Shown: positions 51,232 through 63,009, counted from the stretch's first letter. The stretch: 64,000 bases of DNA from Alphaproteobacteria bacterium (GCA_018820275.1 JAHJOO010000017.1:17961-81960); one strand, 5' to 3'. The notes: generated by a model from the sequence alone, not told the origin. Numbers and translations are program-made.

Positions 51232-51912
51232 TCAGTGATACCGGCGGATCAGCCCCACCAGCTTGCCCTGAACCTCGACCTGGTCGGGGCCGAAGATGCG
51301 GGTCTCATAGTTGCGGTTGGCGGGCTCCAGCGCGATGGAGGCCCCCTTCTTGCGCAGGCGCTTGAGGGTGGCCTCCTCGCCCTCGACCAGGGCCACCACG
51401 ATGTCGCCCGAGGTGGCCGTGTCGCTGGATTTGATGATGACCAGATCGCCGTTCAGGATCCCGGCCTCGATCATGGAGTCGCCTTCGATCTCCAGCAGAT
51501 AGTGTTCGCCGGCCCCCAGCATGGCCTCCGGCACCGGATAGCGGGCGGTCTCGTGCTCGATGGCGGCGATGGGCGTGCCGGCGGCGATCTTGCCCATCAG
51601 GGAGAGTTCGCGGGTGTCGTTGGCCGGCTCGGCGGCGATCGGACGGCCGCCGCCCTGCACCACCTGCGGCTTGAATCCCCGTCCGCCGGGCGCGGCCTGA
51701 TCCGGCAGCTTGGTCACCTCCAGCGCGCGGGCGCGGTGGGCGAGACGGCGGATGAAGCCCCGCTCCTCCAGCGCCGTGATCAGCCGGTGGATGCCCGACT
51801 TGGACGCCAGATCCAGCGCCTCCTTCATCTCGTCGAACGAGGGCGAGACGCCCGTCTCCTTGATCCGTTCATGGATGAACATCAGGAGCTCGTGCTGCTT
51901 CTTGGTGAGCAT
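51232..51912 (-). CDS. lexA: LexA repressor
   Basis: [43 protein letters not shown] cleavage region; S24 peptidase [13 protein letters not shown]. Confidence 0.98.
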   Translation of the reverse strand: MLTKKQHELLMFIHERIKETGVSPSFDEMKEALDLASKSGIHRLITALEERGFIRRLAHRARALEVTKLPDQAAPGGRGFKPQVVQGGGRPIAAEPANDTRELSLMGKIAAGTPIAAIEHETARYPVPEAMLGAGEHYLLEIEGDSMIEAGILNGDLVIIKSSDTATSGDIVVALVEGEEATLKRLRKKGASIALEPANRNYETRIFGPDQVEVQGKLVGLIRRYH

Positions 51913-51929
51913 GGCGTCGAATCTTTCAG

Positions 51930-51944
51930 GAACAAGCCGTGAAC
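51930..51944. promoter_or_regulatory. LexA (SOS) box GAAC-N7-GAAC
   Basis: GAACAAGCCGTGAAC = reverse complement of GTTC-N7-GTTC, the alphaproteobacterial LexA box, immediately upstream of lexA. Confidence 0.85.
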
Positions 51945-51954
51945 CGATGGCGAT

Positions 51955-51969
51955 GTTCTGTAAGTGTTC
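51955..51969. promoter_or_regulatory. LexA (SOS) box GTTC-N7-GTTC
   Basis: GTTCTGTAAGTGTTC, exact GTTC-N7-GTTC. Confidence 0.9.
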
Positions 51970-51999
51970 TTGCCTAATGTCAACTTAACGGGGGATGCA

Positions 52000-52071
52000 G
52001 GAGCGGGCGGGACTTGAACCACGCCTCTCCGACCCGACGATCGGCGCACTTTCCAGATATGCTACCGCTCC
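52000..52071 (-). tRNA. Aberrant tRNA-like element (72 nt, possible Ser-GGA-like or degenerate)
   Basis: Minus strand GGAGCGGTAGCATATCTGGAAAGTGCGCCGATCGTCGGGTCGGAGAGGCGTGGTTCAAGTCCCGCCCGCTCC: 7-bp acceptor pairing, TTCAAGT T-loop, but non-canonical D/anticodon arms and no encoded CCA. Confidence 0.5.
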
Positions 52072-52119
52072 CGCCCGCGAGCATGTGCGGTCATCGACCG
52101 GCGAGCAAGTCAGGCTTCA

Positions 52120-52283
52120 CGTCCTTCCCCGCTCGCCGGGGAAGGTGGGCGGCGGAGCCGCTCGGATGGGGGGCTGGAGGCGAGGTGTTCGGTGTCGAAT
52201 GATCGTCGGACAGGTCGGTGTTTCCCCCCCCATCCGTCTCGCTCTGCGAGCCACGTTCCCCCGCAAGGGCGGAAGGGCGATGA
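52120..52283. repeat. Intergenic REP-like cluster with CCCCATCCGTCTCGCTCTGCGAG and CCTTCCCCGCTCGCCGGGGAAGG hairpin
   Basis: Reverse complement shares CTCGCAGAGCGAGACGGATGGGG with the 36.5-kb element; second internal GGCGGAGCCGCTCGGATGGGG. Confidence 0.7.
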
Positions 52284-53087
52284 CTAGGCCATCAACTCCC
52301 GCGTCGCCGCTTCCACCTCGGTCTGGCGCATCAGGCTTTCGCCCACCAGCACGGCCTGGGCGTGGGCGGCGGAGACGCGGGCGACGTCATCGGGGGTGAA
52401 GATGCCGCTCTCGGCGACCAGCAGGGCGTGGACGGGGCTGATCAGGGCCAGTTCCTCGACGCGGGCGAGGTCGACGTCGAAGGTGCGCAGGCTGCGCGCG
52501 TTGATGCCGACCAGCGCGGTCTCGCGGTCCTCGACCAGCCGGCAGGCGCGGGCCATCTCGGCCTCGTCGTGGGTCTCGATCAGGGCGTCCATGCCGAAGC
52601 GATCCGCCTCGGCCAGCAGGTCGGCGGCCAGCGAGTCGTCGATCATGGCCAGGATGATCAGGATGCAGTCGGCGCCCAACGCCCGGCTCTCGGCCACCTG
52701 CCAGGGGTCGACCAGGAAGTCCTTGCGCAGACAGGGCAGGGCGACGGCGTCCCGCACGGCGACCAGAAAGGCGTCGTCGCCGTGGAAGCTGGGGCCGTCG
52801 GTCAGGACCGACAGACAGGTCGCGCCGCCGCGCTCATAGGCGCGCGCCAGCTCGGGCGGGTCGAAGTCGGGACGGATCAGGCCCTTGGACGGGCTGGCCT
52901 TCTTGATCTCGGCGATCAGGCCGGGACGGCCCGTGTCGTCGAAACGGGCCTGCAGCGCCGCCTGGAAGCCGCGCGGAGCCGAGGCGAGGGCGGCGCGGGC
53001 CTCGACGGCGGGCTGCGATTCGGCGGCCTTTCGCGCTGCCACCTCCTCGCGCTTGTAGGCGGCGATGTGAGCGAGGACGTCGGTCAC
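52284..53087 (-). CDS. trpC: Indole-3-glycerol phosphate synthase
   Basis: [55 protein letters not shown]-type motif, [14 protein letters not shown]. Confidence 0.97.
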   Translation of the reverse strand: MTDVLAHIAAYKREEVAARKAAESQPAVEARAALASAPRGFQAALQARFDDTGRPGLIAEIKKASPSKGLIRPDFDPPELARAYERGGATCLSVLTDGPSFHGDDAFLVAVRDAVALPCLRKDFLVDPWQVAESRALGADCILIILAMIDDSLAADLLAEADRFGMDALIETHDEAEMARACRLVEDRETALVGINARSLRTFDVDLARVEELALISPVHALLVAESGIFTPDDVARVSAAHAQAVLVGESLMRQTEVEAATRELMA

Positions 53088-53100
53088 GGGCCCACCTCAA

Positions 53101-53166
53101 GGAGCGCGGACGTCCACGTCCGCGTCCTGGGCCGGCGATGGTCGCGGACCTGGAGGTCCGCGCTCC
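53101..53166. repeat. Palindromic repeat (GGAGCGCGGACGTCCACGTCCGCG ... CGCGGACCTGGAGGTCCGCGCTCC), copy 2
   Basis: Terminal arms GGAGCGCGGAC / GTCCGCGCTCC are exact reverse complements; matches copy at 51153. Confidence 0.85.
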
Positions 53167-53175
53167 TCAAGAGGA

Positions 53176-54207
53176 TCATGCTCCGTCCTCGATCGGCGTA
53201 TTGGTGGCCTCGACGAGGCGGGTGAGAGCGAGAGCCGCCCGGCCGTCGTCGATGACGGCGGCGGCGAGGGCGGCCCCCTCGCGCAGGTCGGCGGCGCGGT
53301 CGGCGACGATGAGCGCGGCGGCGGCGTTCAGCAGGACCACGTCGCGATAGGCGCCGGGCGCGCCGTCCAGAAGGGCGCGCAGGGCGGCGGCGTTCTCTTC
53401 CGCGTCGCCGCCGCGCAGGTCGTCGATGGTGGCGGTGGCCAGGCCGGCGTCGGCGGGCGTCACGGTGAAGCGGCGCACCGCCCCGTCCCGCCACTCCGCC
53501 ACCTCGGTCGGCCCGGTGGTCGTCAGCTCGTCCAGCCCCTGACCGTGCACGGTCCAGGCGCGGGTCGCCCCCAGACGCCCCAGCACCTCGGCCAGCGGCT
53601 CCAGCAGGCGGGGATCGTAGACGCCCATGACCTGACGCCGGGCCCCCGCCGGATTCGACAGCGGCCCCAGCAGGTTGAACACGGTGCGGAAGCCGATCTC
53701 GGCCCGCACCGGCCCGACGTGGCGCATGGCCCCGTGGTAGTGCGGGGCGAACAGGAAGGCGATGCTGGCGTGGTCCAGCGACCGGCGCTGCTGCTCGGGC
53801 GTGGCCGCCAGATTGACGCCCAGTGCGGCCAGCACGTCGGATGACCCGGACTTCGAGCTGAGCGCCCGGTTGCCGTGCTTGGCGACCTTCAGCCCCGCGC
53901 CGGCCAGCACCAGGGCGGCGGCGGTGGAGATGTTGAAGGTGTGCTGGCCGTCGCCGCCCGTCCCGCAGGTGTCGATGGCGTCGTACGGATGGTCCAGCGT
54001 GCGCGCCGCGTCGCGCATGGCCGTGGCGAAGGCGGCGATCTCGTCCACCGTCTCGCCGCGGATGCGCAGGGCGGTGACGGCGGCGGCGACCTGGGCCGGG
54101 GTCGGCTCGCCGCGCAGGCAGGCGGCGAAGAAGTCGCGCGCCTCGTCGGTCGACAGGACGCGGCCGTCGACCAGCCTGGCCAGCAGGGGTTTGAAGGAGT
54201 CGGCCAT
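53176..54207 (-). CDS. trpD: Anthranilate phosphoribosyltransferase
   Basis: [52 protein letters not shown]. Confidence 0.97.
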   Translation of the reverse strand: MADSFKPLLARLVDGRVLSTDEARDFFAACLRGEPTPAQVAAAVTALRIRGETVDEIAAFATAMRDAARTLDHPYDAIDTCGTGGDGQHTFNISTAAALVLAGAGLKVAKHGNRALSSKSGSSDVLAALGVNLAATPEQQRRSLDHASIAFLFAPHYHGAMRHVGPVRAEIGFRTVFNLLGPLSNPAGARRQVMGVYDPRLLEPLAEVLGRLGATRAWTVHGQGLDELTTTGPTEVAEWRDGAVRRFTVTPADAGLATATIDDLRGGDAEENAAALRALLDGAPGAYRDVVLLNAAAALIVADRAADLREGAALAAAVIDDGRAALALTRLVEATNTPIEDGA

Positions 54208-54797
54208 CAGACCGTCGCGGTCCGCTTCACGTTCGCGAGGTCGAGGAAGTTGGCCAGCAGGTCGTGGCCGTGTTCCGTGGCGATCGATTCGGGGTGGAAC
54301 TGGACGCCGTGGATCGGGCGGGTGCGGTGGGCCAGGCCCATGATCTCGCCGTCGGCCGTCCAGGCCGTGACGTGCAGTACGTCGGGCAGGGTCTCGCGGC
54401 GCACGGCCAGCGAGTGGTAGCGCGTCGCGGTGAAGGGCGAGGGCAGGCCTCGGAAGACGCTGGTCCCGTCGTGCAGGATCGGGCTGGTCTTGCCGTGCAT
54501 CAGGGTCTTGGCGCGGATCACCTCGCCGCCGAAGGCCTGACCCATGGCCTGATGGCCCAGACAGACGCCAAAGATCGGCATGTCCTCGGGCGCGGTGGTC
54601 AGGATCGGCAGGCAGATGCCCGCCTCGTTCGGCGAGCAGGGGCCCGGCGACAGCAGGACGGCGTCGGGCTTCGACGCCCAGGCCTCGTCCGGCGTGATCT
54701 CGTCGTTGCGCACCACGCGCGTCTCGGCACCCAGTTCCGCGAGGTAGTGGACCAGGTTCCAGGTGAAGCTGTCGTAGTTGTCGACGACGAGGATCAT
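54207..54797 (-). CDS. trpG: Anthranilate synthase component II (glutamine amidotransferase)
   Basis: [60 protein letters not shown]. Confidence 0.95.
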   Translation of the reverse strand: MILVVDNYDSFTWNLVHYLAELGAETRVVRNDEITPDEAWASKPDAVLLSPGPCSPNEAGICLPILTTAPEDMPIFGVCLGHQAMGQAFGGEVIRAKTLMHGKTSPILHDGTSVFRGLPSPFTATRYHSLAVRRETLPDVLHVTAWTADGEIMGLAHRTRPIHGVQFHPESIATEHGHDLLANFLDLANVKRTATV

Positions 54798-54927
54798 GCG
54801 GGCGTCATAGGGGCGTCCCGAGCCGGGGGGAAGCGGCGAGAGCCTGATTCACGGCTTGCTCGAAGCGGGCCGATCAAGGTCGTCCGCCGCAAGGCTTCGT
54901 TAACCATGGTTGCGGGATCGTGCGGGG

Positions 54928-55116
54928 ATGAGCGACACCCGCATCACCACCGCCCGCACCGCCATCGGCCAGGCCAGGGCCCTGCTCACCGACGAGGCCG
55001 CGCCGGACAAGACCGCGCCGCTGAAGGCGCTGGGCGCCTCCGCGCTGGCGGCGGTGGGCGCGGTTCTGATGGCCGGGGCCTTCATCCTGGGGCCGGGGGT
55101 CACCTTCGGGCCCTGA
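54928..55116 (+). CDS. Small putative membrane protein (62 aa)
   Basis: MSDTRITTARTAIGQARALLTDEAAPDKTAPLKALGASALAAVGAVLMAGAFILGPG: amphipathic N-term plus one hydrophobic helix. Confidence 0.5.
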   Translation: MSDTRITTARTAIGQARALLTDEAAPDKTAPLKALGASALAAVGAVLMAGAFILGPGVTFGP

Positions 55117-55135
55117 GTGTGGGGCTGGGCCGGTT

Positions 55136-55305
55136 GGTTCGTCACGAAGAACACGAAGAACAAAGCCACGAAGGACGCGACGGGACCGCGCGCGGGGGCG
55201 CCGCAGGCGATCATTCGCCGGCACTTTGAGACAAGGCGCTGCGCGCGGCTGTTGCGCCAATCCTTCGTGTTCTTCGTGGACCCTTCGTGTCCTTTGTGAC
55301 GAACC
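55136..55305. repeat. Intergenic inverted-repeat element, arms GGTTCGTCAC / GTGACGAACC, with internal CACGAAGAACACGAAG / CTTCGTGTTCTTCGTG
   Basis: 10-bp terminal arms exact; long internal complementary tracts around a ~100-bp loop. Confidence 0.82.
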
Positions 55306-55348
55306 CAGGCTGCGGGCGACGGCGCGGACGCGGCCGATTGCAGCGCGG

Positions 55349-56764
55349 TCAGCTGAACCGCCAGGCCTCCTGCGCGGCGCGCATGGGGGCGCGGGCCTTG
55401 GCGTGGGTTTCCTCGTATTCGGCCACGGGATCGCTGTCGGCGACCAGGCCGGCGCCCGCCTGCACATGGATGCGGCCGCGCGCGAACAGGGCGGTGCGCA
55501 GCACGATGCAGACGTCCGCCTCGCCCTGCGAGGTGATGTAGCCGACGCCCCCGCCGTAGCCGACGCCGCGCTTGGTCGTCTCCAGCGCGTCGATGATCTC
55601 CATCGCGCGCACCTTCGGGGCCCCCGACAAGGTGCCGGCCGGCAGGGCGGCCAGCAGGGTGTCGACGGCGTCCAGATCGGGGTGGGCGTCGCCCTCCACG
55701 TTGGAGACGATGTGCATGACCTGGCTGTAGCGCTCGACCGCGAAGCTGTCGGTGACGCGCACGCTGCCCGGCGCGGCGACGCGGCCGACATCGTTGCGGC
55801 CGAGGTCCAGCAGCATCAGGTGCTCCGCCAGCTCCTTGGGGTCGGCCAGCAGTTCGGCCTCCAGCGCGCGGTCGGCCTCGGGCGTGTCGCCGCGGGCGCG
55901 GGTGCCGGCCAGCGGGCGTATGGTGACGCGGCCGTCCTTGCGCCGGACCAGGATCTCCGGGCTGGAGCCGGCCAGCTGGAACTCGCCCATGTCGAGGAAG
56001 AACAGATACGGCGACGGGTTCTGGCGGCGCAGTGCCCGGTAGAAGGCGAAGGGGTCGGCCGACCACGGCGCGTCGAACCGGTGGCTGAGCACGACCTGGA
56101 AGATGTCGCCCGCGGCGATCCAGTCCTTGGCCCGGGCGACCATGGCGGTGAAGGCGGCCTGGTCGACGGGGGAGGCGAAGTCGACCTCGGCCGGGGCGGC
56201 CACGGGTCGGGCCGGCAGGGGCGCGCGCAGGGCGGCCTCGAAGGCGTCCAGCCGGGCCTCGGCGGCGGCGCGGTCGCCGTCGCGGGCCGGGGCGACGACG
56301 ACGATCTCGTGCTTCACCGAATCGAAGACGGCGATCAGGCCCGGGCGCGTCAGGACGGCGTCGGGCAGGTCCAGCGGATCGGCATTCGCCTCGCCCAGCG
56401 GCTCCAGCAGGCGGACCATGTCATAGCCGAAGACCCCGAACAGCCCGGCGGCCATGGGCGGCAGGTCCTCGGGCAGGTCCAGCGCCGACTCCGCGATCAG
56501 GGCGCGCAGGGACGTCAGGGCCGGCCTGTCGTCGGGGACGAAGTCGCCGCCGTCGCGCGACGCCTGGGCCCGCCCGTCGCGGCAGCGCCAGACGACGTCG
56601 GGATCCAGAGTCAGGATCGAGAAGCGCCCGTTGGCGACGCCGCCCTCGACCGATTCCAGCAGGCAGGCGTGGGGTCGCCCGTGCGCGACCTTCAGGAAGG
56701 CCGAGACGGGCGTCTCCAGATCGTCGACCAGACGCCGGACGACCGGCGCGCCGGCCGCCGTCAT
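55349..56764 (-). CDS. trpE: Anthranilate synthase component I
   Basis: FLKVAHGRPHACLLESVEGG, GDIFQVVLSHRF, ILVRRKDGRVTIRPLAGTRARG, GTLSGAPKVRAMEIIDALE. Confidence 0.97.
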   Translation of the reverse strand: MTAAGAPVVRRLVDDLETPVSAFLKVAHGRPHACLLESVEGGVANGRFSILTLDPDVVWRCRDGRAQASRDGGDFVPDDRPALTSLRALIAESALDLPEDLPPMAAGLFGVFGYDMVRLLEPLGEANADPLDLPDAVLTRPGLIAVFDSVKHEIVVVAPARDGDRAAAEARLDAFEAALRAPLPARPVAAPAEVDFASPVDQAAFTAMVARAKDWIAAGDIFQVVLSHRFDAPWSADPFAFYRALRRQNPSPYLFFLDMGEFQLAGSSPEILVRRKDGRVTIRPLAGTRARGDTPEADRALEAELLADPKELAEHLMLLDLGRNDVGRVAAPGSVRVTDSFAVERYSQVMHIVSNVEGDAHPDLDAVDTLLAALPAGTLSGAPKVRAMEIIDALETTKRGVGYGGGVGYITSQGEADVCIVLRTALFARGRIHVQAGAGLVADSDPVAEYEETHAKARAPMRAAQEAWRFS

Positions 56765-58671
56765 TGCGGGCCGGGGGTCGCCGGGGCTTCGCGCGGGAGG
56801 CCGAGAGCCTCGCGCGCCAGTCCGACGTCGAACTCGGCGTCGACGCGGGCCTGACCGGCGGCGATGGCGAGGTCGCCGAGCCCGTTGGCCAGGTCCTGAC
56901 CGATGCGCGGACGCACGCGCTCGGCGATCGGGGCCACCAGGGCCGCGGCCGGCGGGCGGATGGCGTCGGTGACGCCGACCACGAACTCGGTCTCGGAGTT
57001 GACCTCGGCGAAGGCCTGGCCCTTGCCCTGGCCGAACAGGCCCGTCAGGGCACCGACGCCCAGCGCGGTCTGGGTCTCCTCGTCCTGCTGGACGCCGGTG
57101 CGGACGATCAGCTCGGCGCCGGCCGAGCGGGCGACGGCGACGATGTCCTCGCCGGCGCGCAGGCGGCCAGCCAGTTCGTCGGCCTTGGCGCGGAGCAGGC
57201 GGTTGTTCTCGCGCTGGATCCAGGCCCGGGTCAGGTCCTCGCGCACCTCATCGAGCGGGGGCAGGGCGGCCGGCTTCACGGCGTCGACGCGGACCGCGAA
57301 ATACTGGCCGTTGCCGGCGTCGACGACGTCGCTGACGCCGCCCTGCTGCAGGCTCCAGGCGGTCTCGAAGACGGCGGGCGGGGCGTTGACCTGGGCGCCT
57401 GAGGCCGTGCGGCCCTCGCGCGACACGTCGGGGATCGGCAGGATGCGCGCGCCGACCTCGGCCACGGCCTGCTCCAGGGTACGGCCCGAGCTGCGGGCGG
57501 TCTCGAAACGCTGGACCCGGTCGAACACCAGCTTCCGCTCGGCCTCGCCGCGCAGCTCCTGCACCACGGCTTCGCGCACGCCCTCCAGCGTGGCGGGCTC
57601 GGCGGGCTGGATGGCGCTGACGGCGACGACGGCGAAGCCGACGCGGGCCTGGACCGGATCGCTGACGCCCGCGGACGGCAGGCCGAAGGCGGCGGCGGCG
57701 ACGGCGGGGTCGGGAATCGCCGAGCGCGGCGTCTCGTCATAGCGGGTCGGCTGCAGGCCGGCGGCCGCGGCGGCGGCCTCGGCACCCTGACCGCCGCGAA
57801 GGGCCTGGACGACCGCCTGGGCCTGTTGCTGGTTCGGCGCCGTGATGACGACGAAGCTGCGGCGCTCGGGCAGGGACAGGGCGTCCTTGCGGAACTCGAA
57901 CCGCTCGCGGACCTGGGCCTCGGTCACCTCGACCTGCTGGCCGGGGGCGTTGCCGAAGACCACGATCGACAGGGTGCGCAGCTCGGGGCGGCGCAGCTGT
58001 TCGCCGTTCTCGGCGAGGAAGGCGTTCAGCTGGGCGTCGGTCGGCGTGCCGGCGCGGCCGGCCATGTCCTGGGTGACCTTGAACCAGCGGCCGTCGCGGA
58101 TTTCCAGCGCCTGGGTCGCCACCAAGGCGCCATAGACGCGCGGCGTGCGGGCCCCGGCGAACAGGGCGGCGGCGTAGTGGCGCTGCATGTATTCGTCGCG
58201 GAACTCCTGCTCCAGCTGGGCCGGGGTCAGGTTCGCCTGGGCCAGGGCCTGGGCGTATTTGTCCTCGTCGAACTTGCCGGTGATCTCGCTGAAGAAGGCG
58301 GGGATCTGGCGGATCTGCTTGGCGATCACGTCCTGTCCGGGGCGGATGCCCGCCTTCCAGGCCCAGGCGAGGAAGCCGAGGCGTTGGGTCTGGCTTTCGA
58401 GGTAGCGGACGTGGACGTTCTGGTCGACCAGCTCCTGCGCCGTGACCGGGCGGCCCTGCTGCTCCTCGACGTTCTGCCGCACGCGGTCGAAGTCGGAGCG
58501 GAACTGGGCCTGGTCGACGCTGCGGTCGCCGGCGGAGATGACGTGTCTCGGCCCCAGCTGGGCGAAGACGTCCATCTGGGTCCCGCCGGTGATCAGCAGG
58601 CTCAGGGCCAGCACGACCAGCAGGGCCATGGCCCATTTGGACTTGGCGAAATCACGGAAGCTGGAAATCAT
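56761..58671 (-). CDS. SurA N-terminal/PpiD-type periplasmic peptidyl-prolyl isomerase
   Basis: MISSFRDFAKSKWAMALLVVLALSLLITGG anchor; SurA_N-like and PPIC-like segments; 4-nt overlap with trpE start. Confidence 0.9.
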   Translation of the reverse strand: MISSFRDFAKSKWAMALLVVLALSLLITGGTQMDVFAQLGPRHVISAGDRSVDQAQFRSDFDRVRQNVEEQQGRPVTAQELVDQNVHVRYLESQTQRLGFLAWAWKAGIRPGQDVIAKQIRQIPAFFSEITGKFDEDKYAQALAQANLTPAQLEQEFRDEYMQRHYAAALFAGARTPRVYGALVATQALEIRDGRWFKVTQDMAGRAGTPTDAQLNAFLAENGEQLRRPELRTLSIVVFGNAPGQQVEVTEAQVRERFEFRKDALSLPERRSFVVITAPNQQQAQAVVQALRGGQGAEAAAAAAGLQPTRYDETPRSAIPDPAVAAAAFGLPSAGVSDPVQARVGFAVVAVSAIQPAEPATLEGVREAVVQELRGEAERKLVFDRVQRFETARSSGRTLEQAVAEVGARILPIPDVSREGRTASGAQVNAPPAVFETAWSLQQGGVSDVVDAGNGQYFAVRVDAVKPAALPPLDEVREDLTRAWIQRENNRLLRAKADELAGRLRAGEDIVAVARSAGAELIVRTGVQQDEETQTALGVGALTGLFGQGKGQAFAEVNSETEFVVGVTDAIRPPAAALVAPIAERVRPRIGQDLANGLGDLAIAAGQARVDAEFDVGLAREALGLPREAPATPGPQ

Positions 58672-58750
58672 TCTTCGAGGCCCGACGGGTTGCGGCGCAG
58701 ATCGCCCGACTGCGCGTATAGGCGGGGCGGGCGCGAGGGGGCAAGGCGGA

Positions 58751-61078
<2,328 letters not shown>

Positions 61079-61192
61079 CTAGCAGGCGACGCGCCGCCTC
61101 GCCACGGTCATGATCGCCCGGGATGACGCGAACTTAAGCTGACGCGACCGCCGCGTCGGGCTAGCGTCGCTGGAACTGTCCAAGGAGCCCGC

Positions 61193-62131
61193 ATGCGCCT
61201 GCACGTCTCATCCGCCGCCCTGATCGCCGCGCTCGTCCTGGGTGGCTGCATGACCGCCGCCGAGGCGCCGCCCGCGCCCGCCGCCCCGGCGGTGGACGCC
61301 CAGCTGTGGGCCGACCTGTCGATCCTGGCCGCCGACGACATGCAGGGCCGCGCGCCGTCGACGCCGGGCGGGGAGGCGGCGCGCGCCTACATCGTCTCGC
61401 GCTTCGAGGAGATGGGCGTCGCCGCCCCGGCCATGGGACGTCTGCAGCCCTTCCAGGCGACCACGCGGCGCGGCGCGACGGTCCAGGGCGTCAACGTGCT
61501 GGGCATGATCCCGGGAACCCGGCGCGGCGACCGCTACATCGTCGTCACGGCCCACTACGACCACGTCGGCGCGCCGGACGGGGTGATCCACAACGGGGCC
61601 GACGACAACGCCTCGGGCGTGGCGACCCTGCTGGCCCTGGCCGCCGAGCTGAAGCGTCAGGCCCCGGAGCACAGCGTCATCTTCGTCGCCTTCGACGCCG
61701 AGGAGAACGGGCTGCTGGGCGCGAAACACTTCGTCGAGGCCCCGCCGGTGCCGCTGGAATCGATCGAGCTGAACCTGAATTTCGACATGACGGCGCGGGC
61801 CGAGACCGACGGCAAGCTGTGGGTCACGGGCACATATCAGCATCCGTCCTTCCGGCCGCTGCTGGAAGGGATCGCGCCGGTCGGCGGGATCTCGCTGGCC
61901 TTCGGCAAGGACACGCCGCAGGACACCGGCGCGAACAACTGGGTCGAGGCGTCGGACCACGGTGCCTTCTTCCGCGCGAACGTGCCCTTCCTCTACCTGG
62001 GCGTCGACTTCCACCCGGACTATCACAAGCCCACCGACGACGTGGAGCGGGTCCAGCCGGCGGTATTCCAGTCGTCGACGACCCTGGCGATCCAGAGCTT
62101 CCGGGCGCTGGACGCCGGGCTGAGCCGCTAG
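61193..62131 (+). CDS. M28 family zinc metallopeptidase (lipoprotein)
   Basis: Lipobox LGGC; VVTAHYDHVG, HNGADDNASGVATLLALA, FVAFDAEENGLLGAKHF. Confidence 0.95.
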   Translation: MRLHVSSAALIAALVLGGCMTAAEAPPAPAAPAVDAQLWADLSILAADDMQGRAPSTPGGEAARAYIVSRFEEMGVAAPAMGRLQPFQATTRRGATVQGVNVLGMIPGTRRGDRYIVVTAHYDHVGAPDGVIHNGADDNASGVATLLALAAELKRQAPEHSVIFVAFDAEENGLLGAKHFVEAPPVPLESIELNLNFDMTARAETDGKLWVTGTYQHPSFRPLLEGIAPVGGISLAFGKDTPQDTGANNWVEASDHGAFFRANVPFLYLGVDFHPDYHKPTDDVERVQPAVFQSSTTLAIQSFRALDAGLSR

Positions 62132-62138
62132 GGTCCGC

Positions 62139-62540
62139 TCAGGCCCGCGGCCGGCGATCCGGGCGGGCGATCAGCCAGAAGCCCAGCCCCCCCGCCGCGC
62201 CGGCGGCGAGGCCGATCAGCAGGGTCTGCCAGCCGTCGGGACGCAGGCCGGAGAAGATCAGGCCGGCGACCAGCCCGGCCACCAGTCCGGCCAGCACATA
62301 GGGCGCGCGGCGCGTCCGGCCCATGCGGCTGAGCATCATGTGCGCGGGCAGCCCCAGCACCGCCGCGATCGTCAGGCCGATGACCGAGAAGATGGCGGTG
62401 AAGGTGATGAAGCCGGAGGTCGGATCGCCGATCCCGCCCGTCGTGCCCTGCACGATCGCGCCGAGGACGAAGGAGCCGACCAGGCCCGCCAGCATGCCGG
62501 AGACCATGACGGCGAGCATGAGGGTCAGGATGCGCCCCAT
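62139..62540 (-). CDS. Hypothetical membrane protein (4 TM)
   Basis: Four hydrophobic segments; between M28 peptidase and cyclophilin. Confidence 0.65.
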   Translation of the reverse strand: MGRILTLMLAVMVSGMLAGLVGSFVLGAIVQGTTGGIGDPTSGFITFTAIFSVIGLTIAAVLGLPAHMMLSRMGRTRRAPYVLAGLVAGLVAGLIFSGLRPDGWQTLLIGLAAGAAGGLGFWLIARPDRRPRA

Positions 62541-62547
62541 GTCGGTC

Positions 62548-63009
62548 TCAGCTGACCGTGGCCTTGACGATCTTGCCCGGGCTGCGCGGCGGCTCGCCCT
62601 TCGGCAGGGCGTCGACGTGCTCCATCCCGGAGGTGACGTTGCCCCAGACCGTGTACTGGCGATCCAGGAAGCCGGCGTCGTCGAAGCAGATGAAGAACTG
62701 GCTGTTGGCGCTGTTCGGGTCCGAGGTGCGGGCCATGGAGCAGGCGCCCCGCACGTGCGGCTCGGCCGAGAACTCCTGCTTCAGGTTCGGCTTGCGCGAG
62801 CCGCCCGAGCCGGTGCCGGTCGGGTCGCCGCCCTGGGCCATGAAGCCCGGGATCACGCGATGGAAGACCACGCCGTCGTAGAAGCCTTCGGACGCCAGCT
62901 CGGTGATGCGCGCCACGTGGCCGGGGGCCAGGTCGGGACGCAGCTTGATCACGACGTCACGGGCTTCGCCGTCGCCGACGTCGAGGGTGAAGGTCAGGGT
63001 GTCGGCCAT
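62548..63009 (-). CDS. Cyclophilin-type peptidyl-prolyl isomerase
   Basis: FYDGVVFHRVIPGFMAQGGDPTGTGSGG, ACSMARTSDPNSANSQFFICFDD. Confidence 0.97.
   Translation of the reverse strand: MADTLTFTLDVGDGEARDVVIKLRPDLAPGHVARITELASEGFYDGVVFHRVIPGFMAQGGDPTGTGSGGSRKPNLKQEFSAEPHVRGACSMARTSDPNSANSQFFICFDDAGFLDRQYTVWGNVTSGMEHVDALPKGEPPRSPGKIVKATVS

Noticed and set aside
47581-51942. 1453-aa plus-strand ORF across gltX, comEC and lexA
   Set aside because: Spans three well-supported genes in a different frame or strand; Gly/Arg/Ala-rich translation without motifs.
51153-53166. CRISPR array or mobile island around lexA-trpC
   Set aside because: Repeats are palindromic and only two copies, not regularly spaced; no cas, integrase or transposase genes.
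54895-54910. TTAACCATGGTT palindrome as a CtrA or other named regulator site
   Set aside because: Does not fit the TTAA-N7-TTAA CtrA pattern; a single short palindrome is weak evidence.
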